A DNA stretch of 64,000 bases, from the NCBI GenBank assembly GCA_035444405.1, contig DAOMOP010000003.1, forward strand, positions 1 through 64,000, given 5' to 3'. The position numbers were made by a program, and so were the translations under genes. The notes under the pieces were generated by a model that ran no database searches, had not been told where the DNA came from, and saw nothing but the letters and a program-made list of their open reading frames with translations. The DNA comes from DAOMOP01 sp035444405. Its GTDB lineage: Bacteria > Pseudomonadota > Gammaproteobacteria > Burkholderiales > Rhodocyclaceae. Shown here one piece after another: positions 1 to 8,434 of this stretch (the first letter of the stretch is position 1; each line of letters begins with the position of its first letter).

Positions 1-2226
1 CGGATAGGCGCCGTCGTTCATGCCGAGCAGATAGACGTGGCGGAACGGGATCGCGCGCATCGGCATCAGCGTCGCGAAGGTCACCGCGCCGGCGAAAAAG
101 CGCTGCGTGAGCTGCGGCGCGTCGAGCTGGGCCAGCCAGTGCTCGCGCACCACCGCGAGCGGCAGCGGCTCATCGAGCGCAGCGGCGGTGCAGGCGTCCT
201 GCCAGTCCTGCAGCGCCGTCTCGAGGCGCTGCAGCGTGTAGGCCTCGGCGCTGTCGGCGGGCGCGAAGAAATCCGCCACCAGCGCGCGCAGGCGCGCGCA
301 CCAGGCGTCGACGGTGGCCGGCTCGCGCAGCGTGCGCCAGGCCGCGCCGAGCCGTTCGACGAGCGCGACGAGCGGGCCGAGCGCGGCCGCTTCGAGGCCG
401 CCAACTTCGTCGAACGGCTCGATACCCTGCCATGCGCCCTCGCCCGTATCGCGGCCGCGGGCGCAGGCCTCACCCCCGGCAACCGTCGCACCGGGCGCAT
501 CACCACGGCCGTCGTCGCATTGCACGCCGTGCTCGATACCGCCGGCGCCCACGGCATAGCCCAGCAACATGCGTCGCAGGCCGAACGCCCAGCTGTTCTG
601 CTCCGGCGCGTCGGGCAGCTCGAGGCTCTGGCGGTGCGCGGCATCGAGCCCCCAGCGGATGTTCGCGCCGGCCATCCAGCGGTGCAGCAGCGGCAGGTCC
701 GTCTCGGCGATGCCGAAGCGCGCGCGCAGCGCCGGCACTTCGAGCAGGTCGAGCACGTCGCTGACCGCCAGGCGCGACTGCGGCAGGCCGAGCAGGCGCT
801 CGATCGCGCCGACCAGCGGATCTTGATGGCGCAGGCCGCGGTCGGCGACGGTGAACGGGATGAAGCGCTTGTCCTGCGCATCGAGCAGCCCGAACACCGC
901 TTCGATGTGCGGCGCGTAGGCGTCGATGTCGGGCACCATCACGATCACGTCGCGCGGGCGCAGCGACGGGTCGGCGTCGAAGGCGGCGAGCAGCTGGTCG
1001 TGCAGGATCTCGACCTCGCGCTGCGCGCCGTGCGCGACGTGGAAGCGCATCGACGCGTCGCGCGCCGGGTCGACCGCCGGCCAGCGCGCGCGCGTGTCGC
1101 CGAGCGGACGCAGGTCGCGGATGTCGTCCTGCAGCTGGTTGAGCAGCGTGTCCTCGCCGTGCGGCGCAAAGAGATCGATGCGCTGGCGGATCTCGGCCAG
1201 GCGCGCGCCGTAGCGCGCGTGCGCGTCGGCCGCGTCGTGCTCGTCGAGCAGGCCGATGAAGTCGCGCCCCTGCTTGCCCCACGCGGCGAGCAGCGGATGC
1301 GCGTGCAGGTGCAGCGCCTCGTCGGCCAGCAGCGCCGGCATGCCCGGCTTGCGCGCCTGGCGGCGGTGGCTCGCGCGCAGCAGGTCCTGGTCGGCGACGA
1401 TGTCGGCCCAGTAGTGCTCGCACGGGTTGTGCACGCACATCAGCACCTGCGACCAGCGCGCGATCGCCGCGAGCACCTCGAGCGCCTGCGCGGGCAGCGA
1501 CGAGACGCCGAACACCATCACGCGGCGCGGCAGCCCGGCGGGGCGCTCGTCGGGCGCCGTCTGCATCGCGGCGAGAAAGCGGGTGTGCACGGCGGCCCGC
1601 CCGCTGTCGGCGAGCGCCGGGCCGACGTCGGCAATGAGCGCACGCCACAGCGCCGGCTGCCAGCGCTGCGCCGCCGGCAGCGGCGTGCGCGCACCGTGCG
1701 CGTCGATCAGCACGTCGTCGCCGCGCGCCCACGCGGCGAGCCAGTCGGCGCGGTACATCTGGTACTGGTCGAAGACGTCGGCGAGCCGCTCGGCGAGCTG
1801 GTGGCGCTTGCGCAGATCCGCGTCGGCGTCGAGAAAGCGCGCGAGCGGCGCATACACCGGCGCGTCGACGAGCGCCGGCAGCAGCCGCAGCAGCCGCCAC
1901 AGCAGCCGCGACTCGTCGAACGGCGACACCTCGGGCACGGCCTGCGCGCCGAGCACGGCGCGGTAGGCCTGCCAGACGAAGCGCGCCGGCAGCGAGGCCT
2001 CGAGCGCGGCGGCGATGCCGCAGCCGCCCCCGCCGCCGTCGGCCGGGTCGGCGGCGAGCGCGAGCTTGAGCCACTGCGCGATGCCGTTGCTCTGCACCAG
2101 GACGAGCTCGTTCTCGAGCGGCGCGAGCGGATGGCGCTTCATCCACGCGACCAGCAGGTCGCGCAGCGCTTCCGCATGGTTGCCGTGGATCACCATCAGG
2201 CCGGGGGCGAGGGCGTCGGTGCTCAA
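1..2226 (-). CDS. recC: RecC-like exodeoxyribonuclease V gamma subunit (3' end outside window)
   Basis: Gamma subunit of the RecBCD helicase-nuclease, which processes double-strand breaks and degrades linear foreign DNA; RecC recognises Chi and splits the duplex. About 742 codons are visible and the gene runs off the left edge. The N-terminus (APGLMVIHGNHAEALRDL, then ENELVLVQSNGIAQWLKLAL) matches the family's opening segment, and typical RecC stretches follow, such as RRVMVFGVSSLPAQAL, DVIVMVPDIDAYAPHIEAVF and FIPFTVADRGLRHQDPLV. The start is taken as TTG at 2226, preceded by AAGGGGG; no ATG or GTG occurs in frame nearby. That TTG overlaps the stop of the upstream RES toxin gene (TTGA), so translation is probably coupled. 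Long open frames on the opposite strand are antisense artefacts of GC-rich codon use. Confidence 0.9.
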   Translation of the reverse strand, partial: MSTDALAPGLMVIHGNHAEALRDLLVAWMKRHPLAPLENELVLVQSNGIAQWLKLALAADPADGGGGGCGIAAALEASLPARFVWQAYRAVLGAQAVPEVSPFDESRLLWRLLRLLPALVDAPVYAPLARFLDADADLRKRHQLAERLADVFDQYQMYRADWLAAWARGDDVLIDAHGARTPLPAAQRWQPALWRALIADVGPALADSGRAAVHTRFLAAMQTAPDERPAGLPRRVMVFGVSSLPAQALEVLAAIARWSQVLMCVHNPCEHYWADIVADQDLLRASHRRQARKPGMPALLADEALHLHAHPLLAAWGKQGRDFIGLLDEHDAADAHARYGARLAEIRQRIDLFAPHGEDTLLNQLQDDIRDLRPLGDTRARWPAVDPARDASMRFHVAHGAQREVEILHDQLLAAFDADPSLRPRDVIVMVPDIDAYAPHIEAVFGLLDAQDKRFIPFTVADRGLRHQDPLVGAIERLLGLPQSRLAVSDVLDLLEVPALRARFGIAETDLPLLHRWMAGANIRWGLDAAHRQSLELPDAPEQNSWAFGLRRMLLGYAVGAGGIEHGVQCDDGRGDAPGATVAGGEACARGRDTGEGAWQGIEPFDEVGGLEAAALGPLVALVERLGAAWRTLREPATVDAWCARLRALVADFFAPADSAEAYTLQRLETALQDWQDACTAAALDEPLPLAVVREHWLAQLDAPQLTQRFFAGAVTFATLMPMRAIPFRHVYLLGMNDGAYP

Positions 2227-2813
2227 GCGTGCCCCCTTGTGTGTGCCCCCGCCGCTTCGCGGCCACCCCCCGAGGGGGTGAGCAACCGTCTCGGGGCCGC
2301 CCGGCGACGCTTGCTCACCGCGGCTGCCCGCGCCCCGCCCAGATCGCGCAGCAGGCGCAGGTCGGTGTCGAGCGGCTCCGGCTCGCCCGGCACGATGTGG
2401 CGGAAATCCGGATGCAGCGGGTTGATCAGGAAGTTCTGCTCGGCCGGCACGCCCGCGCTCGGCACCGCCAGCACGCTGCTGCGCGCCTCGTCCGCCCACG
2501 CACTGCCGAGCGCCTGCAGCCGCGCGCGCGCACCGAGCGTGCGCCAGCCCGACGGCAGCGTGGCGGGGGCGATCGTCGCGATGTCGAGCGAGTCGGGGAT
2601 GAAGGCCGGAATCAGCACGTAGTGCGCGCGCAGCGGCTCGTCCTGCACGAGCATCTCGAGCAGCGCCAGCGCGCGGCTCTCGGCCGTGTAGACGAGCGGG
2701 CGGCCGGGGCGATTCCAGCGCCCGCCGTACAGGCGCGCACCTTCGCCGGAGAAGGCGGTGTCGACGAAGCGGCGCGTCGTGATGCGCCACACCGTGCGGC
2801 CGGCAGCCGCCAT
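2223..2813 (-). CDS. RES-domain toxin (NAD-degrading type)
   Basis: Toxin of a type II RES/Xre module; characterised RES toxins (MbcT, ParT, Res) degrade or modify NAD+ or ADP-ribosylate targets. The 196-residue product starts MAAAGRTVWRITTRRF and has the RES core: ARLYGGRWNRPGRPLVY, followed by TAESRALALLE (conserved Arg, Tyr, Glu, Ser). Its ATG overlaps the antitoxin stop (TGATG), the usual antitoxin-first order. RES proteins are normally about 150-160 residues; here the last 30 or so residues (SKRRRAAPRRL onward) are read from a GC-rich hairpin repeat and look like a stop-loss extension. The stop overlaps the recC start. Confidence 0.85.
   Translation of the reverse strand: MAAAGRTVWRITTRRFVDTAFSGEGARLYGGRWNRPGRPLVYTAESRALALLEMLVQDEPLRAHYVLIPAFIPDSLDIATIAPATLPSGWRTLGARARLQALGSAWADEARSSVLAVPSAGVPAEQNFLINPLHPDFRHIVPGEPEPLDTDLRLLRDLGGARAAAVSKRRRAAPRRLLTPSGGGREAAGAHTRGHA
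2251..2279. repeat. GC-rich double hairpin inside the RES toxin 3' end
   Basis: Two adjacent perfect inverted repeats: GCCGC-TTC-GCGGC at 2251-2263, and ACCCCC-CGA-GGGGGT at 2265-2279. They resemble the small intergenic hairpin repeats common in GC-rich betaproteobacteria. Here the toxin reading frame passes through both, which supports the view that the toxin C-terminus was extended. Confidence 0.5.
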
Positions 2814-3274
2814 CAGGCGAACACGCCGTGCTCGATGCGCCCGAGCGTGTCGAGCACGGCGTCCGAGCCGAGGTCGGTGTCGAGCAGCGAGATCGGGCTC
2901 GCGCCGCCGAGCGCGGCGTTCGGCGACTTCAGCCAGTCGAGCGCGGCGGCCTCGTCCTCGAACACCTCGACCGCGCGCTCGACCACGCGCGCGAGGCGCA
3001 CGAGCTTGCCGGATTCGTCGCGGTTCAACACGCCTTCCTTCTTGCGCCGCGCGAGCGTGCGCTCGGGGATGTCGAGCGCACGCGCGAGCTCGGCCTGGCC
3101 GATGCCGAGCACGCGCACCGCGGCATCGACCGCGCCGGCCGAGATGCCGCGCCGCACCAGCGCGATCCAGTCGAGCACCGAGCGCGGCCGCGCATGCAGC
3201 ACCGGCTCGCCGCCCAGCACGCTCGCCGCGGTGACGCCGTTGCGCATCTTCAGTGCTGCCGTTGCGACACTCAT
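2813..3274 (-). CDS. Xre/MbcA/ParS-type antitoxin (DUF2384)
   Basis: Antitoxin partner of the RES toxin: it neutralises it through the C-terminal toxin-binding domain and normally represses the operon. The 153-residue product has an Xre-like helix-turn-helix in the middle (IGQAELARALDIPERTLARR, then KKEGVLNRDES) and a C-terminal DUF2384 region (VFEDEAAALDWLKSPNAALG, then SPISLLDTDLGSDAVLDTLG). The ATG at 3274 was chosen because GGAGG lies 6 nt upstream; an upstream in-frame ATG at 3316 has no comparable ribosome-binding site. It is the first gene of the antitoxin-toxin-recC run. Confidence 0.87.
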   Translation of the reverse strand: MSVATAALKMRNGVTAASVLGGEPVLHARPRSVLDWIALVRRGISAGAVDAAVRVLGIGQAELARALDIPERTLARRKKEGVLNRDESGKLVRLARVVERAVEVFEDEAAALDWLKSPNAALGGASPISLLDTDLGSDAVLDTLGRIEHGVFA

Positions 3275-3414
3275 CGTCCGCCTCCATGACTGCCATTTGG
3301 CTTTCATTATACGCACGGATGGCAGGTTATCTCAATGCGGCCGAGCCTGCCCACGCCGACACGGCCGAGTGAAGAATCGACGCCGCTCGGGCGCGGGAGC
3401 GCTCCCGACACGGC

Positions 3415-4390
3415 CGCGCTGTCGGGCGGCATGCGCCAGCGCGTCGGCCTCGCGCGCGCGCTGGCCACACCGAGGCGCGCGTGCTGCTGATGGACGAGCC
3501 GTTCTCGGCGCTCGACCCGCTGATCAAGGTGACGATGCAGCAGGAGCTCAAGCGCATCCAGCACGAGCTCCGGCGCACCATCCTGTTCATCACGCACGAC
3601 CTGGACGAGGCGATGCGCCTGGGCGACCGCATCGCGATCATGGAGGACGGCGTGATCGTGCAGGTCGGCACGCCCGAGCAAATCCTCGTCAATCCGCGCA
3701 CCGAATACGTTGCCCGCTTCGTCGAGCATGCCGACCCGACTGCGGTGATGACCGCCGGCACGATCGCGCTGCCGTTCGACAGCGGGTGCTTCGAGCGCCG
3801 CGACGACGCGGGCGGCCTTCGACGCCACCGGCGACGGCAAGGCCGACCTGTTCGGCTGCCCGCCCGGCTGGGGCTGTCACGAAGGCATCAACGCGATGCT
3901 CGACAAGTTCGGGCTGCGCGACGTGATCAACCACGTCGACGCCGGCTATGCCGCGAACTTCGCCGAGGCGCTGTCGCGCATCCGCGCGGGCGAGCCGGCG
4001 CTGTATTACACGTGGGGGCCGAGCGCGTGGCTGCTTGCGCTCGCGCCGGGCCAGGAGGTGCGCTGGATCAATGCGCCGGGCATCGTGGCCGACGAGGCCG
4101 AGCGCGCCGAGGGCGTCGCGGGGGCGGTCACCGATCCGATCGCGATGGGCTTCGTCGCGGCCGACATCCGCGTGGCCGCGAACAAGGCCTTCCTCGAAGA
4201 GCACCCGGCCGCGGCCGAGCTGTTCCGCCAAGTGCGCCTGCCGCTGGCGTGGATCAGCGAGGTCGACGAGACGATCGGCAAGCAGGACCTGACCGACGCC
4301 GACGTGCGGCCGCTCGCCGCGCAATGGATCGCCGACAACCGCGAGCGCGTCGACGCGTGGCTCGCGGCAGCGCGCAAGGCGGCGCAGTGA
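3415..4390 (+). pseudogene. Remnant of a glycine-betaine/proline ABC transporter: proV 3' half joined to proX 3' half
   Basis: The left part encodes the end of a ProV-type ATPase: the signature ALSGGMRQRVGLARAL, then Walker B LLMDEPFSALDPLIK and the switch region FITHDLDEAMRLGDRIAIM. The P-loop half is missing, and a one-base deletion near 3468-3480 shifts the frame between signature and Walker B. At about 3810 the frame changes again into the C-terminal half of a ProX-like binding protein (DATGDGKADLFGCPPGWGC, later PALYYTWGPSAWLLAL), ending at 4390. The permease proW and the start of proX are absent, so one internal deletion appears to have fused the two flanking genes. The ProX part stays open for 164 codons from 3896, but it cannot make a functional binding protein. 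Confidence 0.85.
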
Positions 4391-4594
4391 TCGGCGAGGA
4401 AACGGGTTGTCGCGGGGCCGATGGCGGGCCGACCGATGATGCCGGTGTCGATGCCGTTCAGCCAGTGGTCGTCGCAGCGGAACATCTCCGCGCGCGACTG
4501 GTGAAACGGCCGCTGCCGCATTGGCGGAAGCGGCCGGCGGCTGCGGCGAAGTCAACGGCTCGGGCGCCCGTGCGCGAACCGGGCCGGGCGGCCC

Positions 4595-6286
4595 TCACAC
4601 CCCCGCGAGCGGGTTCCACACTTCATCGCGGTGGGCTGCCGCTTGCGCATCGGCGGCGTGGCAGCAATCACCACCCGGCGTCTGCGCGCCGTCGCCGTCA
4701 CAACAGTTGCCCGGAAGCGCCGCGGCGCTCACGCCGCTGTGGTTGCAGCATTCGCCCTTCCACCATCGCGCGCCGTCGCCGCGGCAGTACTTGTCGTCGG
4801 CGCCCACCATCTGCATGAACATCGGATGATAGTTGCGGCACACCTCGAGCTCGGTCTTGACCCAGTGCAGCGGATCCTTCGCGTAGTGGTCCCAATAGCC
4901 TCCGCGCATGTTGATGCCGGGTACGGCCGGATTCCAGCTCTCGTCGAGCCACAGCTCGGGGTCGCCGTACTTGGCGCACAGTTTGCGGATCTCCGGGTCG
5001 TCGAGCGCCAGCAGGCGGCCGTCCTCGATCACGTTCTCGTTGTCGCCGGAGCGCTCCACCGTGAAAGTCGGGAAGTACAGATGCAAATGCCAGTGGCCGA
5101 CCAGCAGGCCCATGCGCGCGGCCTCGCGCTCGGTCATCGACGAGATGATCGTGCCGAAGCCCATGTGGATCACACCGGAACGCACCCGCTCGTAGAGGCA
5201 GTTCACGAAGCCGGACGGAAAATCCTTGCGCGGCCGGTGAATGTGGGGATTGGTTCCGATCGACGCCTCCCACCAGTACATGATCCCCTTGCCCGGGAAA
5301 CCCGGATACTGCGCATCCCGGGTGAGCTCCATGACCTCGCGCAGCTTGTCGCCGAACGCACCGCCCGCATTGATCTGCGTGATTTTGGAGTTCTCGACGA
5401 CGAGCTGCGTCCAATCGCACGGCGCGATGTGGTTGGTCGTGCCCGCGATGATGCCGCAGCCGTCTTCCTTGAACGGGTGATACATCCAGGGGCGGCCCGT
5501 GATGTGGCCGGGCAGGTAGGTCTTGCCGAAGTGCTCGTTGCCGCGCCAGGTCGCCGCGGTCAGCTCGGGGCTGTAGAACTCGCGCCTGGCGTCCCAGTAC
5601 TCGTCGTGATTGGTGTAGGAAATGTCCGTGCCTTCGGGGTCGGTGATGCGCACCCGCCGTGCGGTGCGAATGCGGTCCCAGGTCCAGCGGTCGAGCGCAT
5701 TGATCACCTCGATCGGCATCGCGTGGGCGGGCGAGGCGAGGATCTCGGGAGTGATGAACGGCATGCGCTGGATCTTGATGAAGCGCTCGGCCAGCACTGG
5801 GCCGCCGTAGCCCATCAGGATCTTGTCGTAGTCTTGCTTCTTCTCCTCTTCCTCCCACATGTCCATCCACTCGGCCAGCTCCTTGGTGCGGAAAAGGTAG
5901 TAATCGACCTCGTCGGCACCGACCCATTGCGGCACCGGCCCGCGATCGATCTTCTGGATCTCGTACTTGACCCCGTATTTCTCGAGGATGCGCTGGCAGG
6001 CCTGGATGGTCAGCTCGCTGTGCCAGTTGTCGACGCGCAGCAGCACGCGCTCGCCCTTCTTCAAGTCCCAGCAGGCATTCAGCCCGTGGTTATACGGCCG
6101 GCGGGCGACATGCTCGAGGTAAGGCAGCAGCTGGTCGGCGCTGGTCACCTCGACGAACGGCGGGCAGCGCGGCGGGCGTTTGCCGAGCAGGGGGGGCTGC
6201 GGGTGCGCCGGCAAGCCCGACGGGGGCGGTTGGAGTGACCTGGAAAGCTCAGCCTGGAGACTCGCAGGCGACGACTGGTGCGGCAT
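4595..6286 (-). CDS. M29 aminopeptidase-like metalloenzyme with Cys-pair C-terminal tail
   Basis: A 563-residue protein related to the M29 (AmpS / aminopeptidase T) metallohydrolase fold. The match rests on the C-terminal pattern MYWWEASIGTNPHIHRP followed by RSGVIHMGFGT, which parallels the family's GTN and HIALG metal-site motifs, and on ITDPEGTDISY. It is longer than classical M29 enzymes (about 410 residues). The last 60 or so residues carry three CC pairs (GECCNH, GNCCDG, GDCCHA) plus YCRGDG. The substrate is unknown; M29 relatives include a deaminating hydrolase of 5-nitroanthranilate, so a catabolic hydrolase is as likely as a peptidase. ATG 6286 follows AAGGAG at 5 nt. Two TGCATGCA palindromes lie just upstream, and a GntR gene and TRAP transporter adjoin. 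Confidence 0.6.
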   Translation of the reverse strand: MPHQSSPASLQAELSRSLQPPPSGLPAHPQPPLLGKRPPRCPPFVEVTSADQLLPYLEHVARRPYNHGLNACWDLKKGERVLLRVDNWHSELTIQACQRILEKYGVKYEIQKIDRGPVPQWVGADEVDYYLFRTKELAEWMDMWEEEEKKQDYDKILMGYGGPVLAERFIKIQRMPFITPEILASPAHAMPIEVINALDRWTWDRIRTARRVRITDPEGTDISYTNHDEYWDARREFYSPELTAATWRGNEHFGKTYLPGHITGRPWMYHPFKEDGCGIIAGTTNHIAPCDWTQLVVENSKITQINAGGAFGDKLREVMELTRDAQYPGFPGKGIMYWWEASIGTNPHIHRPRKDFPSGFVNCLYERVRSGVIHMGFGTIISSMTEREAARMGLLVGHWHLHLYFPTFTVERSGDNENVIEDGRLLALDDPEIRKLCAKYGDPELWLDESWNPAVPGINMRGGYWDHYAKDPLHWVKTELEVCRNYHPMFMQMVGADDKYCRGDGARWWKGECCNHSGVSAAALPGNCCDGDGAQTPGGDCCHAADAQAAAHRDEVWNPLAGV

Positions 6287-6322
6287 GGCGACTCCTTGGT
6301 GGGGTTGAGGTGCAGGCATATT

Positions 6323-6374
6323 CTGCATGCAGCGGGTGTGGCTGTCAGTGCCGCCACGGAGCATTGCATGCAAT
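6323..6374. promoter_or_regulatory. Two TGCATGCA palindromes upstream of the M29-like gene
   Basis: CTGCATGCAG at 6323-6332 and the perfect 12-mer ATTGCATGCAAT at 6363-6374 lie between the M29-like start and the end of the GntR gene. The same core recurs twice in the gntR-dctP intergenic region. Perfect dyads of this size next to a GntR/FCD gene are the expected form of its operator; binding is inferred. Confidence 0.6.
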
Positions 6375-6457
6375 CGGCCGAAAAGTCGGCGTCACCACCA
6401 ATATAGACGACCGATCCCGGCCGCGCTCCTGCCCTCGGGCACAAGGGTTGGCCGCGA

Positions 6458-7183
6458 TCACGTCACGAGGTCGGCGCCGGGCAATCGCAAGCCGAGGCGA
6501 TCGCCCTTCATCGCCTGGAAGTTCTCGCGCTTGTTGCAGGCGCTGCGATAGGCGTGCTCGCGCACCAGCGCGGCGGCGCGGGTGCCCTGTCGCCGCCGGA
6601 CGGCATCGAAGATGTGCCGGTGATCCAGGTTCGAGGCGCGAATCTGTGCCACGTTGCGCTCGCTGTTGGCGTGAACAAACACGATCGCGCGCGCACCGGC
6701 CAACGGGATGCGCGAGACGTGGTCTATTGCGCTCGCGAGCGCCGCGTTGTCCGCCAGCTCGACGAGGGCACGGTGGAAACGGGCATTGCAGTCGATCCAC
6801 GCCAGCCGGGTTTCGGTGACCTCCAGACCCGATTCGGTCAATGCCTCGGCCTCGTCGAGGCAGCTTGCGATCGATCGCGCGAGTTCGGGCGACACGCCGC
6901 GCTCGGCGGCGAGTCGGGCCGCCATCGCCTCCAGTTCGCCGCGCACCTCGATCGCATCGGCGATCTCGTCGATGGTGAAGCTGCGCACGCGAAAGCCACG
7001 GTTTGGTTCGCGCATCAGCAGCCCCTCGGTCTCGAGCGCCGCCATCGCCAGGCGCACCGGCGTACGCGATGCCTGCAGCATTTCCGCGACCGCGATCTCG
7101 CCAAGCCGCTGGCCAGGCGCCACTTCGCCGGCGAGGATCAGATCGCGCAGGCGCTGGGTAACCGTTTCAAGCTGGCTGGTCAT
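6458..7183 (-). CDS. GntR family regulator, FadR/FCD subfamily
   Basis: A 241-residue transcription factor. The N-terminal winged helix (VTQRLRDLILAGEVAPGQRL, then ASRTPVRLAMAALETEGLL) is the GntR DNA-binding domain. The C-terminal all-helical part (EVRGELEAMAARLAAERG, later WIDCNARFHRALVELADNAA and RHIFDAVRRRQGTRAAALVR) is an FCD ligand domain with its metal-binding Asp/His positions. ATG 7183 follows GGAG at 5 nt; the frame stays open upstream without a better start. It lies between the M29-like gene (same strand) and the divergent TRAP operon, and is likely their local, ligand-responsive repressor. Confidence 0.88.
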   Translation of the reverse strand: MTSQLETVTQRLRDLILAGEVAPGQRLGEIAVAEMLQASRTPVRLAMAALETEGLLMREPNRGFRVRSFTIDEIADAIEVRGELEAMAARLAAERGVSPELARSIASCLDEAEALTESGLEVTETRLAWIDCNARFHRALVELADNAALASAIDHVSRIPLAGARAIVFVHANSERNVAQIRASNLDHRHIFDAVRRRQGTRAAALVREHAYRSACNKRENFQAMKGDRLGLRLPGADLVT

Positions 7184-7206
7184 GTTCACTCCGGATCCAT
7201 CATTGT

Positions 7207-7276
7207 TTGCATGCAATCCTAACAGCGTCACCCGATCAGTTGTGCTAGAGTGATTCGAGGTCAATGGATGCATGCA
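7207..7276. promoter_or_regulatory. Two TGCATGCA dyads in the gntR-dctP divergent region
   Basis: TTGCATGCAA at 7207-7216 and TGCATGCA (as ATGCATGCAA) at 7269-7276 lie between the divergently transcribed gntR and dctP. With the two upstream of the M29-like gene they make four copies in under 1 kb, so one regulator probably controls both the enzyme and the transporter. Confidence 0.6.
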
Positions 7277-7366
7277 ACGCACTCAGGCGGCTGCGCTGCC
7301 GAGCGCGTGTGACAAGCGACAGCACAACAACACAATAGACCCGACCACCCAACCAGGAGAGAGACG

Positions 7367-8434
7367 ATGCTCTGGAAGATCGCCCGTCCGGCCGCGCTTG
7401 CGGCCGTTTTCGCCATTGGCGTGCTGGTAACCGCGCCTGCCGGCGCCGAAGTCCTTCGCTACTCCGACTACGGCCCCAATCGCGGCACGCGCGCCGAGGC
7501 CCTGCAGTGGTTCGCCGACGAGGTCAAGGCCCGCACCGGCGGCGAGCTGGAATTCGAGTTTCACTGGGGTGGCTCGCTGCTCGGCATGCGCGCGACGCTC
7601 GAGGGGCTTTCGTCAGGGGTCGCCGACGCCGGCACGGTGATCGGCTTTGCCCATCCGCGCGAGCTGCGTGCCTACAACATCGGCGACCTGCCGGTCGAGA
7701 ACTCCGACATCTGGGTGGGCCAGCGGGCCATCTACGATCTGGCGCGCGAGCATCCGGTGCTGCAGCGCGAGTTCGAGCGTGCCGGCGTCGTGTATGTGTC
7801 GAATTTTTCGACCGGGCCGATCCAGCTCATCTGCCGCCGCGAGATCAAGAGCCTCGCCGACATCCGCGGCCTGCGCATTCGCGCCTCCGGGCCGTACGGC
7901 GATGCGCTTGCCGATCTCGGCGCGGAGATCGAACGCATGTCGCAGGCCGACGTGTACCAGGCACTCGACAGTGGCCTCGTCGACTGCAACCAGAACTATT
8001 ACTACGCCATCCGTGCCTATCGCCAGCATGAGGTCGCCCCGTACGTGCTCGCGCTCGACTGGGGGCAGAACCTGTCGTTCGGTGTGTTCATGAGCAAGCT
8101 CGCCTACGACCGGCTCTCCGACGCGCACAAGGCGATCATCCACGCGCTCGGCAGCGAGTTCATCGATCGCTTCGCGCGCGCGCTGCAGCAAAGCAGCGAC
8201 ACGGACATGAACGCGATGGTCGAAGGCGTCGACGGGCAGAAGGTCACGATCGTGCGGCTGCCCGACGCAGACCGGCGCGGGCTGCTCGACGCCGGCGAGA
8301 AGTATGTGCGTCAATGGGTCGAACACGCCACCGCCGACGGGCTCGACGGGCAGGCGATCCTCGACGCCTATCTTGGATACGTCGACAAGTACGCGAAGGA
8401 GCTCGAGGACGAGGGCTACCCGTGGACCCGCTGA
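7367..8434 (+). CDS. dctP: TRAP transporter substrate-binding protein, DctP family
   Basis: Periplasmic solute receptor of a TRAP transporter, which captures an organic acid and hands it to the DctQM membrane complex. The product is 355 residues with a signal peptide ending near APAGA (about residue 27). Family features include LQWFADEVKARTGGELEFEF, VSNFSTGPIQLICRREIKSL and the selectivity-helix region ADIRGLRIRASGPYGDALAD with its conserved Arg (usually the carboxylate clamp). GGAGAG precedes the ATG by 5 nt. It is the first gene of dctPQM, divergent from gntR. The ligand cannot be read from the sequence; the adjacent M29-like hydrolase suggests an organic acid handled by that enzyme. Confidence 0.92.
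   Translation: MLWKIARPAALAAVFAIGVLVTAPAGAEVLRYSDYGPNRGTRAEALQWFADEVKARTGGELEFEFHWGGSLLGMRATLEGLSSGVADAGTVIGFAHPRELRAYNIGDLPVENSDIWVGQRAIYDLAREHPVLQREFERAGVVYVSNFSTGPIQLICRREIKSLADIRGLRIRASGPYGDALADLGAEIERMSQADVYQALDSGLVDCNQNYYYAIRAYRQHEVAPYVLALDWGQNLSFGVFMSKLAYDRLSDAHKAIIHALGSEFIDRFARALQQSSDTDMNAMVEGVDGQKVTIVRLPDADRRGLLDAGEKYVRQWVEHATADGLDGQAILDAYLGYVDKYAKELEDEGYPWTR

Noticed and set aside
37..2622. An 861-codon open frame on the plus strand opposite recC
   Set aside because: Its composition (Arg, Ala, Gly, His repeats) is the antisense image of a GC-rich gene; the minus strand reads as RecC.
4631..6238. A 535-codon plus-strand frame opposite the M29-like gene
   Set aside because: No start signal or family; the minus strand carries the conserved M29 motifs.
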